A program made the translations under genes and the position numbers. From Amycolatopsis eburnea (lineage in GTDB: Bacteria; Actinomycetota; Actinomycetes; Mycobacteriales; Pseudonocardiaceae): DNA of 64,000 nt. Of the stretch, positions 38,894 through 49,293 are shown piece by piece. The stretch's first letter is position 1. Each line of letters starts with the position of its first letter. The stretch spans positions 62,001 to 126,000 of the forward strand of contig NZ_RSEC01000021.1 of assembly GCF_003937945.1 (NCBI RefSeq), given 5' to 3'. The notes beneath the pieces were generated by a model. That model was not told where the DNA came from. It searched no databases and worked only from the letters and a program-made list of their open reading frames with translations.

Positions 38894-38957
38894 GGAAGTC
38901 CTTCCGCTGCGTCGACGCGCGACCCTCGTGCGACCTTACGGTCGGCGAGGGTTTTTT
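38894..38957 (+). promoter_or_regulatory. ilvBNC attenuator
   Basis: After the leader stop come a GGAAG/CTTCC hairpin (38894-38905), a second copy of the self-complementary GCGTCGACGC (38909-38918; the first, 38879-38888, is inside the leader codons), and then a terminator: CCCTCG (38923-38928) with CGAGGG (38946-38951), an inner CGACC/GGTCG stem, and TTTTTT (38952-38957). The two GCGTCGACGC copies can pair with each other, giving a ribosome-sensitive alternative fold. ilvB starts 84 nt further on. Confidence 0.75.
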
Positions 38958-39040
38958 GTTGCCCGAGGAGAAGAGCTTCTTCACCGCACCGCATCAAACT
39001 GACCCGAACGAGTGACACCGAGACCCACGAGGCAGAACCG

Positions 39041-40924
<1,884 letters not shown>

Positions 40925-40925
40925 G

Positions 40926-41432
40926 ATGACCGTCCACACGCTGAGTGTCCTGGTCGAGAACAAGCCCGGTGTGCTCGCACGCGTCTCCGGCCTGTTCTCC
41001 CGCCGTGGTTTCAACATCGAGTCCCTTGCCGTCGGGCCCACGGAAAACCCCGAGGTGTCCCGGATGACGATCGTGGTCGCCGTGGAAGAGCTACCGCTCG
41101 AACAGGTGACGAAGCAGCTCAACAAGCTGGTCAACGTGATCAAGATCGTCGAGCTGGAGCAGTCGACCGCCGTGCAGCGCGAACTGCTGCTCGTGAAGGT
41201 GCGCGCCGACAACACCGTGCGCAGCCAGGTCCTCGAAACCGTCCAGCTCTTCCGCGCCAAGGTGGTGGACGTCTCGCCCGAGGCGCTCACCGTCGAGGCC
41301 ACCGGGACGTCCGACAAGATCGGTGCGCTGCTGCGGATGCTGGAGCCGTATGGCATCCGCGAGCTCGTGCAGTCCGGCATGGTCGCGGTGGGGCGCGGCG
41401 CCCGTTCGATCACCGCCACATCACCGCGCTAG
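40926..41432 (+). CDS. ilvN: acetolactate synthase small (regulatory) subunit
   Basis: A 168-residue ACT-domain subunit that makes IlvB active and confers valine feedback inhibition. The ACT domain is at residues 1-75 (HTLSVLVENKPGVLARVSGLFSRRG, shown in part), and the C-terminal ALS_ss_C domain contains RELLLVKVRAD and LEPYGIRELVQSGMVAVGRG. ATG one base after the ilvB stop region (TGAG-ATG). ilvC follows after 32 bp. Confidence 0.97.
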   Translation: MTVHTLSVLVENKPGVLARVSGLFSRRGFNIESLAVGPTENPEVSRMTIVVAVEELPLEQVTKQLNKLVNVIKIVELEQSTAVQRELLLVKVRADNTVRSQVLETVQLFRAKVVDVSPEALTVEATGTSDKIGALLRMLEPYGIRELVQSGMVAVGRGARSITATSPR

Positions 41433-41440
41433 AGAAGTAA

Positions 41441-42478
<1,038 letters not shown>

Positions 42479-42491
42479 TCTCCCGCGAGTT

Positions 42492-42542
42492 CCGTGAAGG
42501 CCTCCTTACCGGTCGAAAACGCCGGTAAGGAGGCCTTCACGG
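42492..42542 (+). terminator. ilvBNC terminator, long perfect inverted repeat
   Basis: Perfect 21-bp arms (42492-42512 and 42522-42542) around a 9-nt loop with AAAA, 13 bp after the ilvC stop. The arms read as GTGAAGGCCTCCTTACCGG and complement, a pattern echoed by the hairpin at 57072-57126. Confidence 0.85.
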
Positions 42543-42572
42543 CTTTTCGGGGTGGCTCGTTACGCTGACCGC

Positions 42573-42827
42573 ATGACCGATGACAAGGCGCACATCCGGC
42601 ACCACCTCGACCTTTCCGGGGCGGAGTGGATCCGGGGCGAGCCCGCGGGCGTCACCCTGGACGAGGTCGTCGAGTACGCGTTCGTCGAGCACACCGACGG
42701 TGCCACCTACGTCGCGCTGCGGCGCTCGCCGGACGTCGACGGCACGATCATGGTCTTCACGATGTCGGAGTGGGACGCGTTCGTGAAGGGCGTCGACGAC
42801 GGCGAGTTCGACGACCTGGGCGCCTAA
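42573..42827 (+). CDS. DUF397-like small protein
   Basis: An 84-residue acidic protein resembling DUF397: AEWIRGEPAG, FVEHTDGATYVALRRSPD and the C-terminal SEWDAFVKGVDDGEFD. DUF397 proteins commonly pair with XRE regulators in actinomycetes, but no XRE gene is adjacent. A TACGCT box at 42561-42566 lies 6 bp before the ATG, suggesting a leaderless mRNA. Its last 4 bp overlap the convergent SnoaL-like gene. Confidence 0.72.
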   Translation: MTDDKAHIRHHLDLSGAEWIRGEPAGVTLDEVVEYAFVEHTDGATYVALRRSPDVDGTIMVFTMSEWDAFVKGVDDGEFDDLGA

Positions 42828-43690
42828 GCGAGTTTCGCGGCCAGCTCGGGGATCTTGCCGAGGTCACCGGCGATGCCGAGGTGGTCGCCGTAGTCGCGGG
42901 ATTCGACGACGAGCCCGTCCCGCACCCGCATGGCGAAGATGTTGGCGATCCGCACCGGGCGCCCGCCGTACTCGCCCTGGTAGGCGAACTCGCCGATCAG
43001 CACCTCCGGATCGGCGCCCTGGTAGGTCGTCAGGTCCGCGATCGCGAAGCGCGGGTTCATCGCCTTGCCCGCGGCGAAGTGCTCCCGCAGCTCGTCGCGC
43101 GTGCGCACGACCCCGGAACCCGGCAGGAACGGGTGCGTCACGTGCGTTTCTCCGGCGTACAGCTCCGGCAGCGCGTCCCAGCGCCCGCCCGCGACGCCGT
43201 GCACGAGCCGCTCGAACACCGTGCCCGCGCTCTCCGGCACGACCGGGGACAGCTCGCGCGGCGGGGCCTGCTCGTACGCCTTCACCAGCTGGTCGACGCC
43301 GTTCCGGATCACGGCGAGCTTCAGGTAGTCGTGGTAGTCGCGGGAATGGACGATCAGGCCGTCGCGGACGCGCAGCACCTGGATGTTGGCCGCCGAGATC
43401 GTGCGGCCGGTTTCGACGGATTCGGCGTCGTAGTCGTATTCCGCGACGATCACCTCGGGGTCCGTCGTCTCGTGCACGACGACGTTCTTCCGCTTGAGCC
43501 GGTACGCGCCCGCGAGGGCGCCGGTGAACCGCTCGTGGACGGCGTCGCGGCCGGTCAGGCGCGTCGGCCGGGGGACGGCCTGCGGGTGTTCGACGACGGT
43601 GTCCTCCGCGTACAGCGCGGAAAGCTCGCCGTAGCGGCCTTCGCTGATCCCGTCGGACAACGCGGTGAAGACGTCGCGCGGTGTGGTCAT
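42824..43690 (-). CDS. SnoaL/NTF2-like protein with two tandem domains
   Basis: A 288-residue protein made of two NTF2-like alpha+beta barrels (about residues 5-130 and 150-280). Each has the same order: RYGELSALYAEDTVVEHP and RWDALPELYAGETHVTHP, then VRDGLIVHSRDYHDYL and VRDGLVVESRDYGDHL, so it arose by internal duplication. Such domains are ketosteroid-isomerase- or cyclase-like, or bind small ligands. ATG at 43690 with gggagg upstream. A strong palindromic operator lies in the 70-bp gap ahead. Function unknown. Confidence 0.8.
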   Translation of the reverse strand: MTTPRDVFTALSDGISEGRYGELSALYAEDTVVEHPQAVPRPTRLTGRDAVHERFTGALAGAYRLKRKNVVVHETTDPEVIVAEYDYDAESVETGRTISAANIQVLRVRDGLIVHSRDYHDYLKLAVIRNGVDQLVKAYEQAPPRELSPVVPESAGTVFERLVHGVAGGRWDALPELYAGETHVTHPFLPGSGVVRTRDELREHFAAGKAMNPRFAIADLTTYQGADPEVLIGEFAYQGEYGGRPVRIANIFAMRVRDGLVVESRDYGDHLGIAGDLGKIPELAAKLA

Positions 43691-43711
43691 GGGTCCTCCC
43701 AGAAGACAAAA

Positions 43712-43755
43712 CGGAGTCTGTAGTCCGTCTCCGAAGATACGGACTACGGACTCCG
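43712..43755. promoter_or_regulatory. 44-bp inverted-repeat operator upstream of the SnoaL-like gene
   Basis: Seventeen-base arms (43712-43728 and 43739-43755) match in 16 of 17 positions around a 10-bp centre. Each arm is itself nearly palindromic (GGACTACGGACTCC pattern), as for sites occupied by two TetR- or MarR-type dimers. The regulator is not adjacent. Confidence 0.65.
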
Positions 43756-43760
43756 CTTGT

Positions 43761-44921
43761 CTAGCGGAGCAGCTCCTGGGCCGCCGGCTGCCCGCACACC
43801 TCCGCCCACGTCTCCGGGGTGCTGCCGAAGTTCGCGTCCCGCGCGTCCCGGTCGGCACCCGCGTCGAGCAGGGCGCCGATGACGTCGAGGTGCCCGGACT
43901 GCGCGGCCAGGTGCAGGGCCGTGACGCCTTCGCCGTGCTTAGGGCCGCCGAAGGTGCCCCGGTGGTTCACGGCGGCGCCGAGGTCCAGGAGCGTCCGGAC
44001 GGCCGTGAGCCTGCCCTGCGCCGCCGCCCACGCCAGCGCCGTGCCGCGGTAGACGTCGGCGTTCACGTCGGCCCCGCGCGAAACCAGCGTGCGCAGCGCC
44101 TCGGTGCGGTCGTTGCGGGCGGCCCAGGCGAGCGCTTCGTCGCGGGCCTCGGCCGGGTTGTTCGTCGGCCGCCACGCCGGGAAACCGCTGTGGGGCCGGT
44201 AAAAGCCGCGGTGGTCGCCGCCGCGGCCGGACGTCAGCAGCTCGTCGAGGAGGTCGCTGTCGCCGAGCCCGGCCGCGACCCGCAGGTTGCCCGGGGCGCG
44301 GCTGTGCGCGGCCAGGGTCTCCGCGGCTTCGCGGTGCCCCCAGAACAGGGCGACGACCAGGGGAGTGCCGCCGTCGCCACGAGCGGAGACGTCGACCGGG
44401 GCGCCGGCGTCCAGCAGCAAGTCGAGCAGCAGCGGGAGATTGCTGTACGCGGCTTGGTGCAGCGGGGTCCAGCCGTGGACGTTGCCGCGGGCGGGATCGG
44501 CGCCGTGGGCGAGCAGGACGCGGCTCAGGCGCTCGTCGCAGGTCGCGCCCGCCATGCCGAGCAGGTCGTTGCCGTTGGTGCCACGGGCGGTGACGAGCCA
44601 GGGAAACTCGCCGAGGAGGGTTTCGAGCTGCTCGACGTCCCGCGCCTCGACTGCCCGGTACGCGCGGGCGAACGGCTCACCACTGTCCACAAGAGACTCG
44701 ACGTGGACGCGAAGTGCTTCCCAGGAGCCGAATCCGTGTTCACGGGCCACGACCACGCGCGCGCCGTCACGGGTGAGTGGCTGACCCCAGCGCTCGAACG
44801 GCTCGCGCGCGCCGGGCGTCCCGTCCTCGGCCGAAGCGAGCAGGCCGAGCGCGCGCTCGGCGTAGTACCCGATGTCCTGGCGGTACGGGTGCTGCAGGTT
44901 TTCGCCGGGCGGCACGCCCAT
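43761..44921 (-). CDS. ankyrin-repeat protein
   Basis: A 386-residue soluble protein. The first 80 residues are unrelated (LTRDGARVVVAREHGFGSWEALRVHVE resembles the lead-in of other bacterial ankyrin proteins). Ankyrin repeats follow: NVHGWTPLHQAAYSNLPLLLDLLLDAG, DGGTPLVVALFWGHREAAETLAAH, DEALAWAARNDRTEALRTLVSRGADVN and GVTALHLAAQSGHLDVIGALLDAGAD, shown as short pieces. They provide protein binding. It lies between the LLM oxidoreductase pair and the SnoaL-like gene on the same strand. Partner unknown. Confidence 0.85.
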   Translation of the reverse strand: MGVPPGENLQHPYRQDIGYYAERALGLLASAEDGTPGAREPFERWGQPLTRDGARVVVAREHGFGSWEALRVHVESLVDSGEPFARAYRAVEARDVEQLETLLGEFPWLVTARGTNGNDLLGMAGATCDERLSRVLLAHGADPARGNVHGWTPLHQAAYSNLPLLLDLLLDAGAPVDVSARGDGGTPLVVALFWGHREAAETLAAHSRAPGNLRVAAGLGDSDLLDELLTSGRGGDHRGFYRPHSGFPAWRPTNNPAEARDEALAWAARNDRTEALRTLVSRGADVNADVYRGTALAWAAAQGRLTAVRTLLDLGAAVNHRGTFGGPKHGEGVTALHLAAQSGHLDVIGALLDAGADRDARDANFGSTPETWAEVCGQPAAQELLR

Positions 44922-44976
44922 GGTGCCTCCTCGGACGGGACGCGGCCCGCAACCGCGTCCCGCCAGCCTACTCCCG

Positions 44977-45789
44977 TCAGGGCAGCAGATCCGCCAAGCG
45001 GCGGTAGGAGTCCTTCGGCCGCGCGAGGACCTGGACGCAGACGTGGTCGGCGCCCGCGTCGAGGTGGGCGCGGATCCGGTCGGCGACCTGCTGCTCGCCG
45101 ACCGCGACGACGGCGTCGATCAGCCGGTCGCTGCCGCCGTCGGCGAGGTCGCCGTCGGTGAAGCCGAGGCGGCGCAGGTTCGTCCGGTGGTGGGGTGCCT
45201 GCCGCACGTAGAGACCGGCGTGCTCCCGGGCCACCTCGGGGGCCGCGTCGAGCACCACCGCCTGCTCGACGGCGAGGTACTTGCCCGGGCCGAGCCGCTC
45301 GCGCGCCATCGCCGTGTGCTCCGGCGGGACGAAGTACGGGTGGGCGCCGTCGGCGCGTTCGGCCGCCAGGTCCAGGAGTTTCGGGCCCAGTGCGGCGAGC
45401 AGCCGGCGCGGCCGGGGCGACGGCTGGGGGAGCCCGGGCAGCTCGGCCGCGTCCATCCCGTCGAGGTACTCGCGCAACGCCGTCAGCGGGCGCGCGCCGG
45501 GCCGGTGCCCGCCCAGCCCGGCGATGAACCGGCCCGGGTACGCCTCGCCCAGCGCCCGGATGGCGCCTTCCGCGGCGAGCGGCGAGCGCTGGTCGAACCG
45601 CGCGACCCCGGTGGCGACGGTCAGCTTCGACGACGCCGCGAGCAGCAGCGCGGCCTGCGTGAACGCCTCCCGCCCGGCGTACTCGCCGAACCAGATCGCG
45701 TCGAAGCCGAGTTCTTCGGCTTCCGCGGCGGTTTCGCGGAGTTCTCCGATCGGGGCGCCGTCGAAGAACCGCCAGATCCCGACGCTCAT
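44977..45789 (-). CDS. F420-dependent LLM-class oxidoreductase (TIGR03620-like), second of pair
   Basis: A 270-residue luciferase-like (beta/alpha)8 enzyme. It begins MSVGIWRFFDG, has AEELGFDAIWFGEY, GRFIAGLGGHRPG and the C-terminal GADHVCVQVLARP. Actinobacterial members of this type use coenzyme F420. It is shorter than its upstream neighbour but shares its layout, so the two are tandem paralogues. Its start overlaps the other gene's stop by 4 bp. Substrate unknown. Confidence 0.85.
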   Translation of the reverse strand: MSVGIWRFFDGAPIGELRETAAEAEELGFDAIWFGEYAGREAFTQAALLLAASSKLTVATGVARFDQRSPLAAEGAIRALGEAYPGRFIAGLGGHRPGARPLTALREYLDGMDAAELPGLPQPSPRPRRLLAALGPKLLDLAAERADGAHPYFVPPEHTAMARERLGPGKYLAVEQAVVLDAAPEVAREHAGLYVRQAPHHRTNLRRLGFTDGDLADGGSDRLIDAVVAVGEQQVADRIRAHLDAGADHVCVQVLARPKDSYRRLADLLP

Positions 45790-46685
45790 CGGAGCACCGC
45801 CGGAGCCAGCTCGACCAGCGTGTCCACAGTGGACTCAAAGGTGGTCGCCGACGGCGTCAGCAGGACGTGGTCCGCGCCCGCGTCGAGCACTTCCCCCACG
45901 CGTTTCGCGATGGTCGCGGCGTCGCCCCAGAGGACGAGGTCGTCGACGAACCGGTCGCTGGGTCCGTCGATGTCGGCTTCGGTGTAGCCGAGCCGTTTCC
46001 AGCCCGCCAGGTAGGCCTTCACGCCGAACTGCCGCGACTGCGCCACGCTGCGCCGGACGCTCGCGCGGGCGTCCTCGCGGCTGCCGAGCAGCACGGTCTG
46101 GTGCGGGATCAGCAGCTTGTCCGGCCCGAGGATCTCGCGGGCGTACGGCGTGTGCGAAACCGGCTGGGCGAACGGGTGCGCGCCGTCGGTGTGGTCGCGG
46201 GCCAGCTCCAGCATCTTCGGCCCGACCGCGGCCAGCACCCGCGGAAAGGCCACCGGCGCCGGGTTTTCCCGCGCCACCGTGTCCATTTCGGACAGATAAG
46301 CCCGCATCCGGTCCAGCGGCCGGTACTCCTCGCCGTACTTCGCCGCCTGGACCGCGTGCCCGATGCCGACGCCGAGCACGAACCGGCCCGGGTGGGCGTG
46401 GGCGAGGGTCGCCCCGCCCTTTTCGGCGGTCCGCCCGGGCCGCGCCCAGGCGTTGGCGATGCCGGCGCCGAGCACGACGTCCGGTACCGAGGCGAGCAGG
46501 TCGCCGAAGGCGGCGAACAGTTCGCGGCCGCCGGGACCTTCGCCGCTCCAGACCGAGCTGTAGCCGGCCTCGGCGAGCCGCCGCGTCGCCGCGCGTTCGA
46601 CGTCCGGGGGCGGGGCCAGTGGTGCGCTCGGCAACCAGGCGCCGACCGCGCCGAGCCGGGTCCGCGTGTCTTCGATCAGGGTCAT
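45786..46685 (-). CDS. F420-dependent LLM-class oxidoreductase (TIGR03620-like), first of pair
   Basis: A 299-residue LLM enzyme. LGAVGAWLPSAPLAPP is the usual N-terminal strand; AEAGYSSVWSGEGPGGRELF, RFVLGVGIGHAVQAAKYG and PRVLAAVGPKMLELARD follow, and GADHVLLTPSA ends the barrel. ATG at 46685. It is divergent from a TetR gene across an 89-bp gap that holds a 35-bp inverted repeat, so the LLM pair (and possibly the ankyrin gene) is probably the target of that TetR. Substrate unknown. Confidence 0.88.
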   Translation of the reverse strand: MTLIEDTRTRLGAVGAWLPSAPLAPPPDVERAATRRLAEAGYSSVWSGEGPGGRELFAAFGDLLASVPDVVLGAGIANAWARPGRTAEKGGATLAHAHPGRFVLGVGIGHAVQAAKYGEEYRPLDRMRAYLSEMDTVARENPAPVAFPRVLAAVGPKMLELARDHTDGAHPFAQPVSHTPYAREILGPDKLLIPHQTVLLGSREDARASVRRSVAQSRQFGVKAYLAGWKRLGYTEADIDGPSDRFVDDLVLWGDAATIAKRVGEVLDAGADHVLLTPSATTFESTVDTLVELAPAVLR

Positions 46686-46708
46686 CCTCGAAATCCCTCC
46701 AGTAAGAT

Positions 46709-46743
46709 GAGGCTGCCTCCGGTTAATATACGGAGGCAGCCTC
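46709..46743. promoter_or_regulatory. TetR-type operator between LLM and tetR genes
   Basis: Perfect 13-bp arms GAGGCTGCCTCCG (46709-46721) and its complement (46731-46743) flank the AT-rich GTTAATATA. The AT-rich centre may hold the -10 boxes of both divergent promoters. Typical of an autoregulated TetR repressor. Confidence 0.75.
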
Positions 46744-46774
46744 CGATTGGCTACCCGGTAAGGTCGGGAGGGCG

Positions 46775-47338
46775 ATGACCGACGTGAAACCGATGCGCGC
46801 GGACGCCCGCCGCAACTACGAGCGCCTCCTCGAGGAAGCCCAGCGCGCCTTCGCCGAACACGGCGTCGAGGCGTCCCTGGAAGACATCGCGCGCCGCGCC
46901 GGGGTCGGCATCGGCACGCTCTACCGGCACTTCCCGACCCGGGAAGCCCTGCTCGAAACGCTGTTGCGCGCCCGCTTCGACGGCCAGGCCGGCCGCGCGC
47001 GCGAGCTGCTGGCCCATCCCGAACCGCTGAACGCGCTGCAGACCTGGCTGGCCGGGCTCGGCGACGCGACCGGGACCTTCCGCGGCCTGGTCGAGCTGAC
47101 CGCCGACGCATTGAGCGACGAGTCGTCCCGGTTGTACGCGTCGTGCCACGCGATGCGCGAGGCCGGTTCCCAGCTGGTGGAACGCGCGAAGGAAGCGGGT
47201 GAGCTGCGCGCGGACGTCACCACGCACGAGCTCCTTCTGTTGCTGCACGCGGCATCCTGGGCGGGCGGGCACCTGCCCGGCGAAGGGGGCATGCAGCGCC
47301 TGCTGGCTCTTGTTTTCGAGGGATTACGAGCGAGTTAA
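46775..47338 (+). CDS. TetR/AcrR family regulator
   Basis: A 187-residue one-domain-pair repressor. The helix-turn-helix spans about residues 10-55 (ARRNYERLLEEAQRAFAEHG, then IARRAGVGIGTLYRHFPTREALLETLL); the C-terminal ligand domain carries RGLVELTADALSDESSRLY. A ribosome-binding site gggaggg precedes the ATG. It is divergent from two LLM oxidoreductases and likely represses them and itself through the 46709-46743 palindrome. Ligand unknown. Confidence 0.9.
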   Translation: MTDVKPMRADARRNYERLLEEAQRAFAEHGVEASLEDIARRAGVGIGTLYRHFPTREALLETLLRARFDGQAGRARELLAHPEPLNALQTWLAGLGDATGTFRGLVELTADALSDESSRLYASCHAMREAGSQLVERAKEAGELRADVTTHELLLLLHAASWAGGHLPGEGGMQRLLALVFEGLRAS

Positions 47339-47464
47339 CACCGTGGGAAGCCAGGGGGCCGCCCAGCGGGTTAAACTCCGCCACGACCGGGGCACAACGA
47401 CGTGCTGAGATCCGTCTGCCGACCCAGAGCGTCCTGGAAGTGACCAGATAGTGGGAGCCGCATC

Positions 47465-49063
47465 GTGAGCAAGCCCAGCAAGCCCGTCGTCCTCATCGCG
47501 GAAAAGCTCGCCCCCTCCGTGCTGAGTGTGTTCGGTGACGAGGTGGAGGTCCGGCACGTCGACGGCACGGACCGGTCCGCGCTGCTCGAGGCGGTGAAGA
47601 GCGCCGACGCGCTCCTGGTCCGCTCCGCCACCAAGGTCGACGCCGAGGTCCTCGCCGCCACCACCCAGCTGAAGGTCGTCGCCCGCGCCGGCGTCGGCCT
47701 GGACAACGTCGAGGTCCCCGCCGCCACCGAGCGCGGCGTCCTGGTCGTCAACGCCCCGACGTCCAACATCGTTTCCGCCGCCGAGCACGCCGTCGCCCTC
47801 CTGCTGTCGGTCGCGCGCCGCGTCCCGGCCGCCGACCAGAGCCTCCGCGGCGGCGAGTGGAAGCGCAGCTCGTTCTCCGGCGTCGAGCTGCAGGGCAAGA
47901 CCGTCGGCGTGGTCGGCCTCGGCAAGATCGGGCAGCTGTTCGCCCAGCGCCTGGCCGCCTTCGACACCAAGCTCATCGCGTACGACCCCTACGTCTCGGC
48001 CGCGCGCGCCGCGCAGCTGGGCATCGAGCTCGTCACCCTCGACGAGCTGCTGAGCCGCGCCGACGCGATCTCCATCCACCTGCCGAAGACGCCGGAGACC
48101 AAGGGCCTCATCGATGCCGAGGCGCTGAAGAAGACCAAGCCGGGCGTCATCATCGTCAACGCCGCCCGCGGTGGCCTCATCGTCGAAGAGGACCTGGCCG
48201 ACGCGCTGCGCTCGGGCCACGTCGGCGGGGCCGGCGTCGACGTCTTCGTCACCGAGCCGACCACGTCGAGCCCGCTGTTCAACCTGGAGAACGTCGTCGT
48301 GACGCCGCACCTGGGCGCGTCGACGGCCGAGGCGCAGGACCGCGCGGGCACCGACGTCGCGAAGTCGGTGCTGCTGGCGCTGCGCGGCGACTTCGTGCCG
48401 GACGCGGTGAACGTCTCCGGCGGCGGCGCGGTCGGCGAGCACGTCCGCCCGTACCTGTCGCTGACCCAGAAGCTCGGCACGCTGCTGACCGCGCTGAACA
48501 CGAAGGCGCCGACGTCGGTGACCGTGACGGTCAAGGGCGAGCTGACCAGCGAGGACACCGCGGTGCTGCAGCTGGCGGCGCTGCGCGGGGTGTTCACCGG
48601 CGTGGTCGAGGACCAGGTCACGTTCGTCAACGCGCCGCAGCTGGCGGAGAAGCTGGGCGTGCAGGTCGAGCTCACGACCGAGCCGGAGAGCCCGAAGTTC
48701 CGCAGCCTGGTCACCGTCCGCGCGGTGCACGCGGACGGGCAGGCGCTGACCGTGTCCGGTTCGGTCACCGGCAAGGACGAGGTCGAGAAGCTGGTCGAGG
48801 TCAACGGCCGCGGGTTCGACCTGCGCGCCGAGGGCACGGTCCTGCTGGTCGAGTACCCGGACCGGCCGGGCGTGATGGGCCGCGTCGGCACGCTGCTCGG
48901 CGAGGCGGGCATCAACATCGAGGCCGCGCAGATCAGCCAGACCACCGACGGCTCCGACGCCGTCATGCTGCTGCGCGTCGACCGCCACATCGACGCGCAC
49001 CTGCTGGAGCCGATCGGCGCCGCGGTCGGGGCGCACACGATCCGCGCGGTCGACTTCACCTGA
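47465..49063 (+). CDS. serA: D-3-phosphoglycerate dehydrogenase
   Basis: A 532-residue type I SerA, the first enzyme of serine synthesis. In order: substrate- and nucleotide-binding domains (VVGLGKIGQLFAQRL), catalytic Arg in VNAARGGLIVEEDL, Glu in VFVTEPTTSSPLF and His in TPHLGASTAEAQ; then the intervening ASB domain (about 320-450) and a C-terminal ACT domain (LLVEYPDRPGVMGRVGTLLG) where serine binds. GTG start with gggag upstream. The 126-bp gap before it shows only a possible -10 (TAAACT, 47372-47377). Confidence 0.97.
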   Translation: MSKPSKPVVLIAEKLAPSVLSVFGDEVEVRHVDGTDRSALLEAVKSADALLVRSATKVDAEVLAATTQLKVVARAGVGLDNVEVPAATERGVLVVNAPTSNIVSAAEHAVALLLSVARRVPAADQSLRGGEWKRSSFSGVELQGKTVGVVGLGKIGQLFAQRLAAFDTKLIAYDPYVSAARAAQLGIELVTLDELLSRADAISIHLPKTPETKGLIDAEALKKTKPGVIIVNAARGGLIVEEDLADALRSGHVGGAGVDVFVTEPTTSSPLFNLENVVVTPHLGASTAEAQDRAGTDVAKSVLLALRGDFVPDAVNVSGGGAVGEHVRPYLSLTQKLGTLLTALNTKAPTSVTVTVKGELTSEDTAVLQLAALRGVFTGVVEDQVTFVNAPQLAEKLGVQVELTTEPESPKFRSLVTVRAVHADGQALTVSGSVTGKDEVEKLVEVNGRGFDLRAEGTVLLVEYPDRPGVMGRVGTLLGEAGINIEAAQISQTTDGSDAVMLLRVDRHIDAHLLEPIGAAVGAHTIRAVDFT

Positions 49064-49074
49064 CATAACCCTTT

Positions 49075-49108
49075 CGAAGGCCCCCCGTCACCCGGCAGGG
49101 GGCCTTCG
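49075..49108 (+). terminator. serA terminator
   Basis: Perfect 11-bp stem (49075-49085 with 49098-49108), 12 bp after the serA stop; no T-run. The 185 bp from here to the next start hold no gene. Confidence 0.75.
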
Positions 49109-49293
49109 TACGCAATCACAACTACATAACGGAGTCCTTTGCCTACGTAAGTAGGTGTTTTGGGGCATTAGGTTCTCCCCGCGAGGTTGAACCACGCGCC
49201 GTCGAGGGCACGGCGCTGTGCCGCGCTTCACCGTCGGGGGTGCCAGGAGCGGCAGGCAGGTTCGGGTCCAGACCTCGAGTAAGGGGCCGACTC

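Noticed and set aside
38879..38918. Two GCGTCGACGC copies considered as a protein operator
   Set aside because: Both are inside the transcribed ilvB leader and fit better as RNA-pairing elements of the attenuator.
47402..47443. Possible 13-codon upstream frame before serA (MLRSVCRPRASWK)
   Set aside because: Contains two Ser codons but they are not adjacent, no hairpin with T-run follows, and start-site support is missing; not enough to call a serine attenuator.
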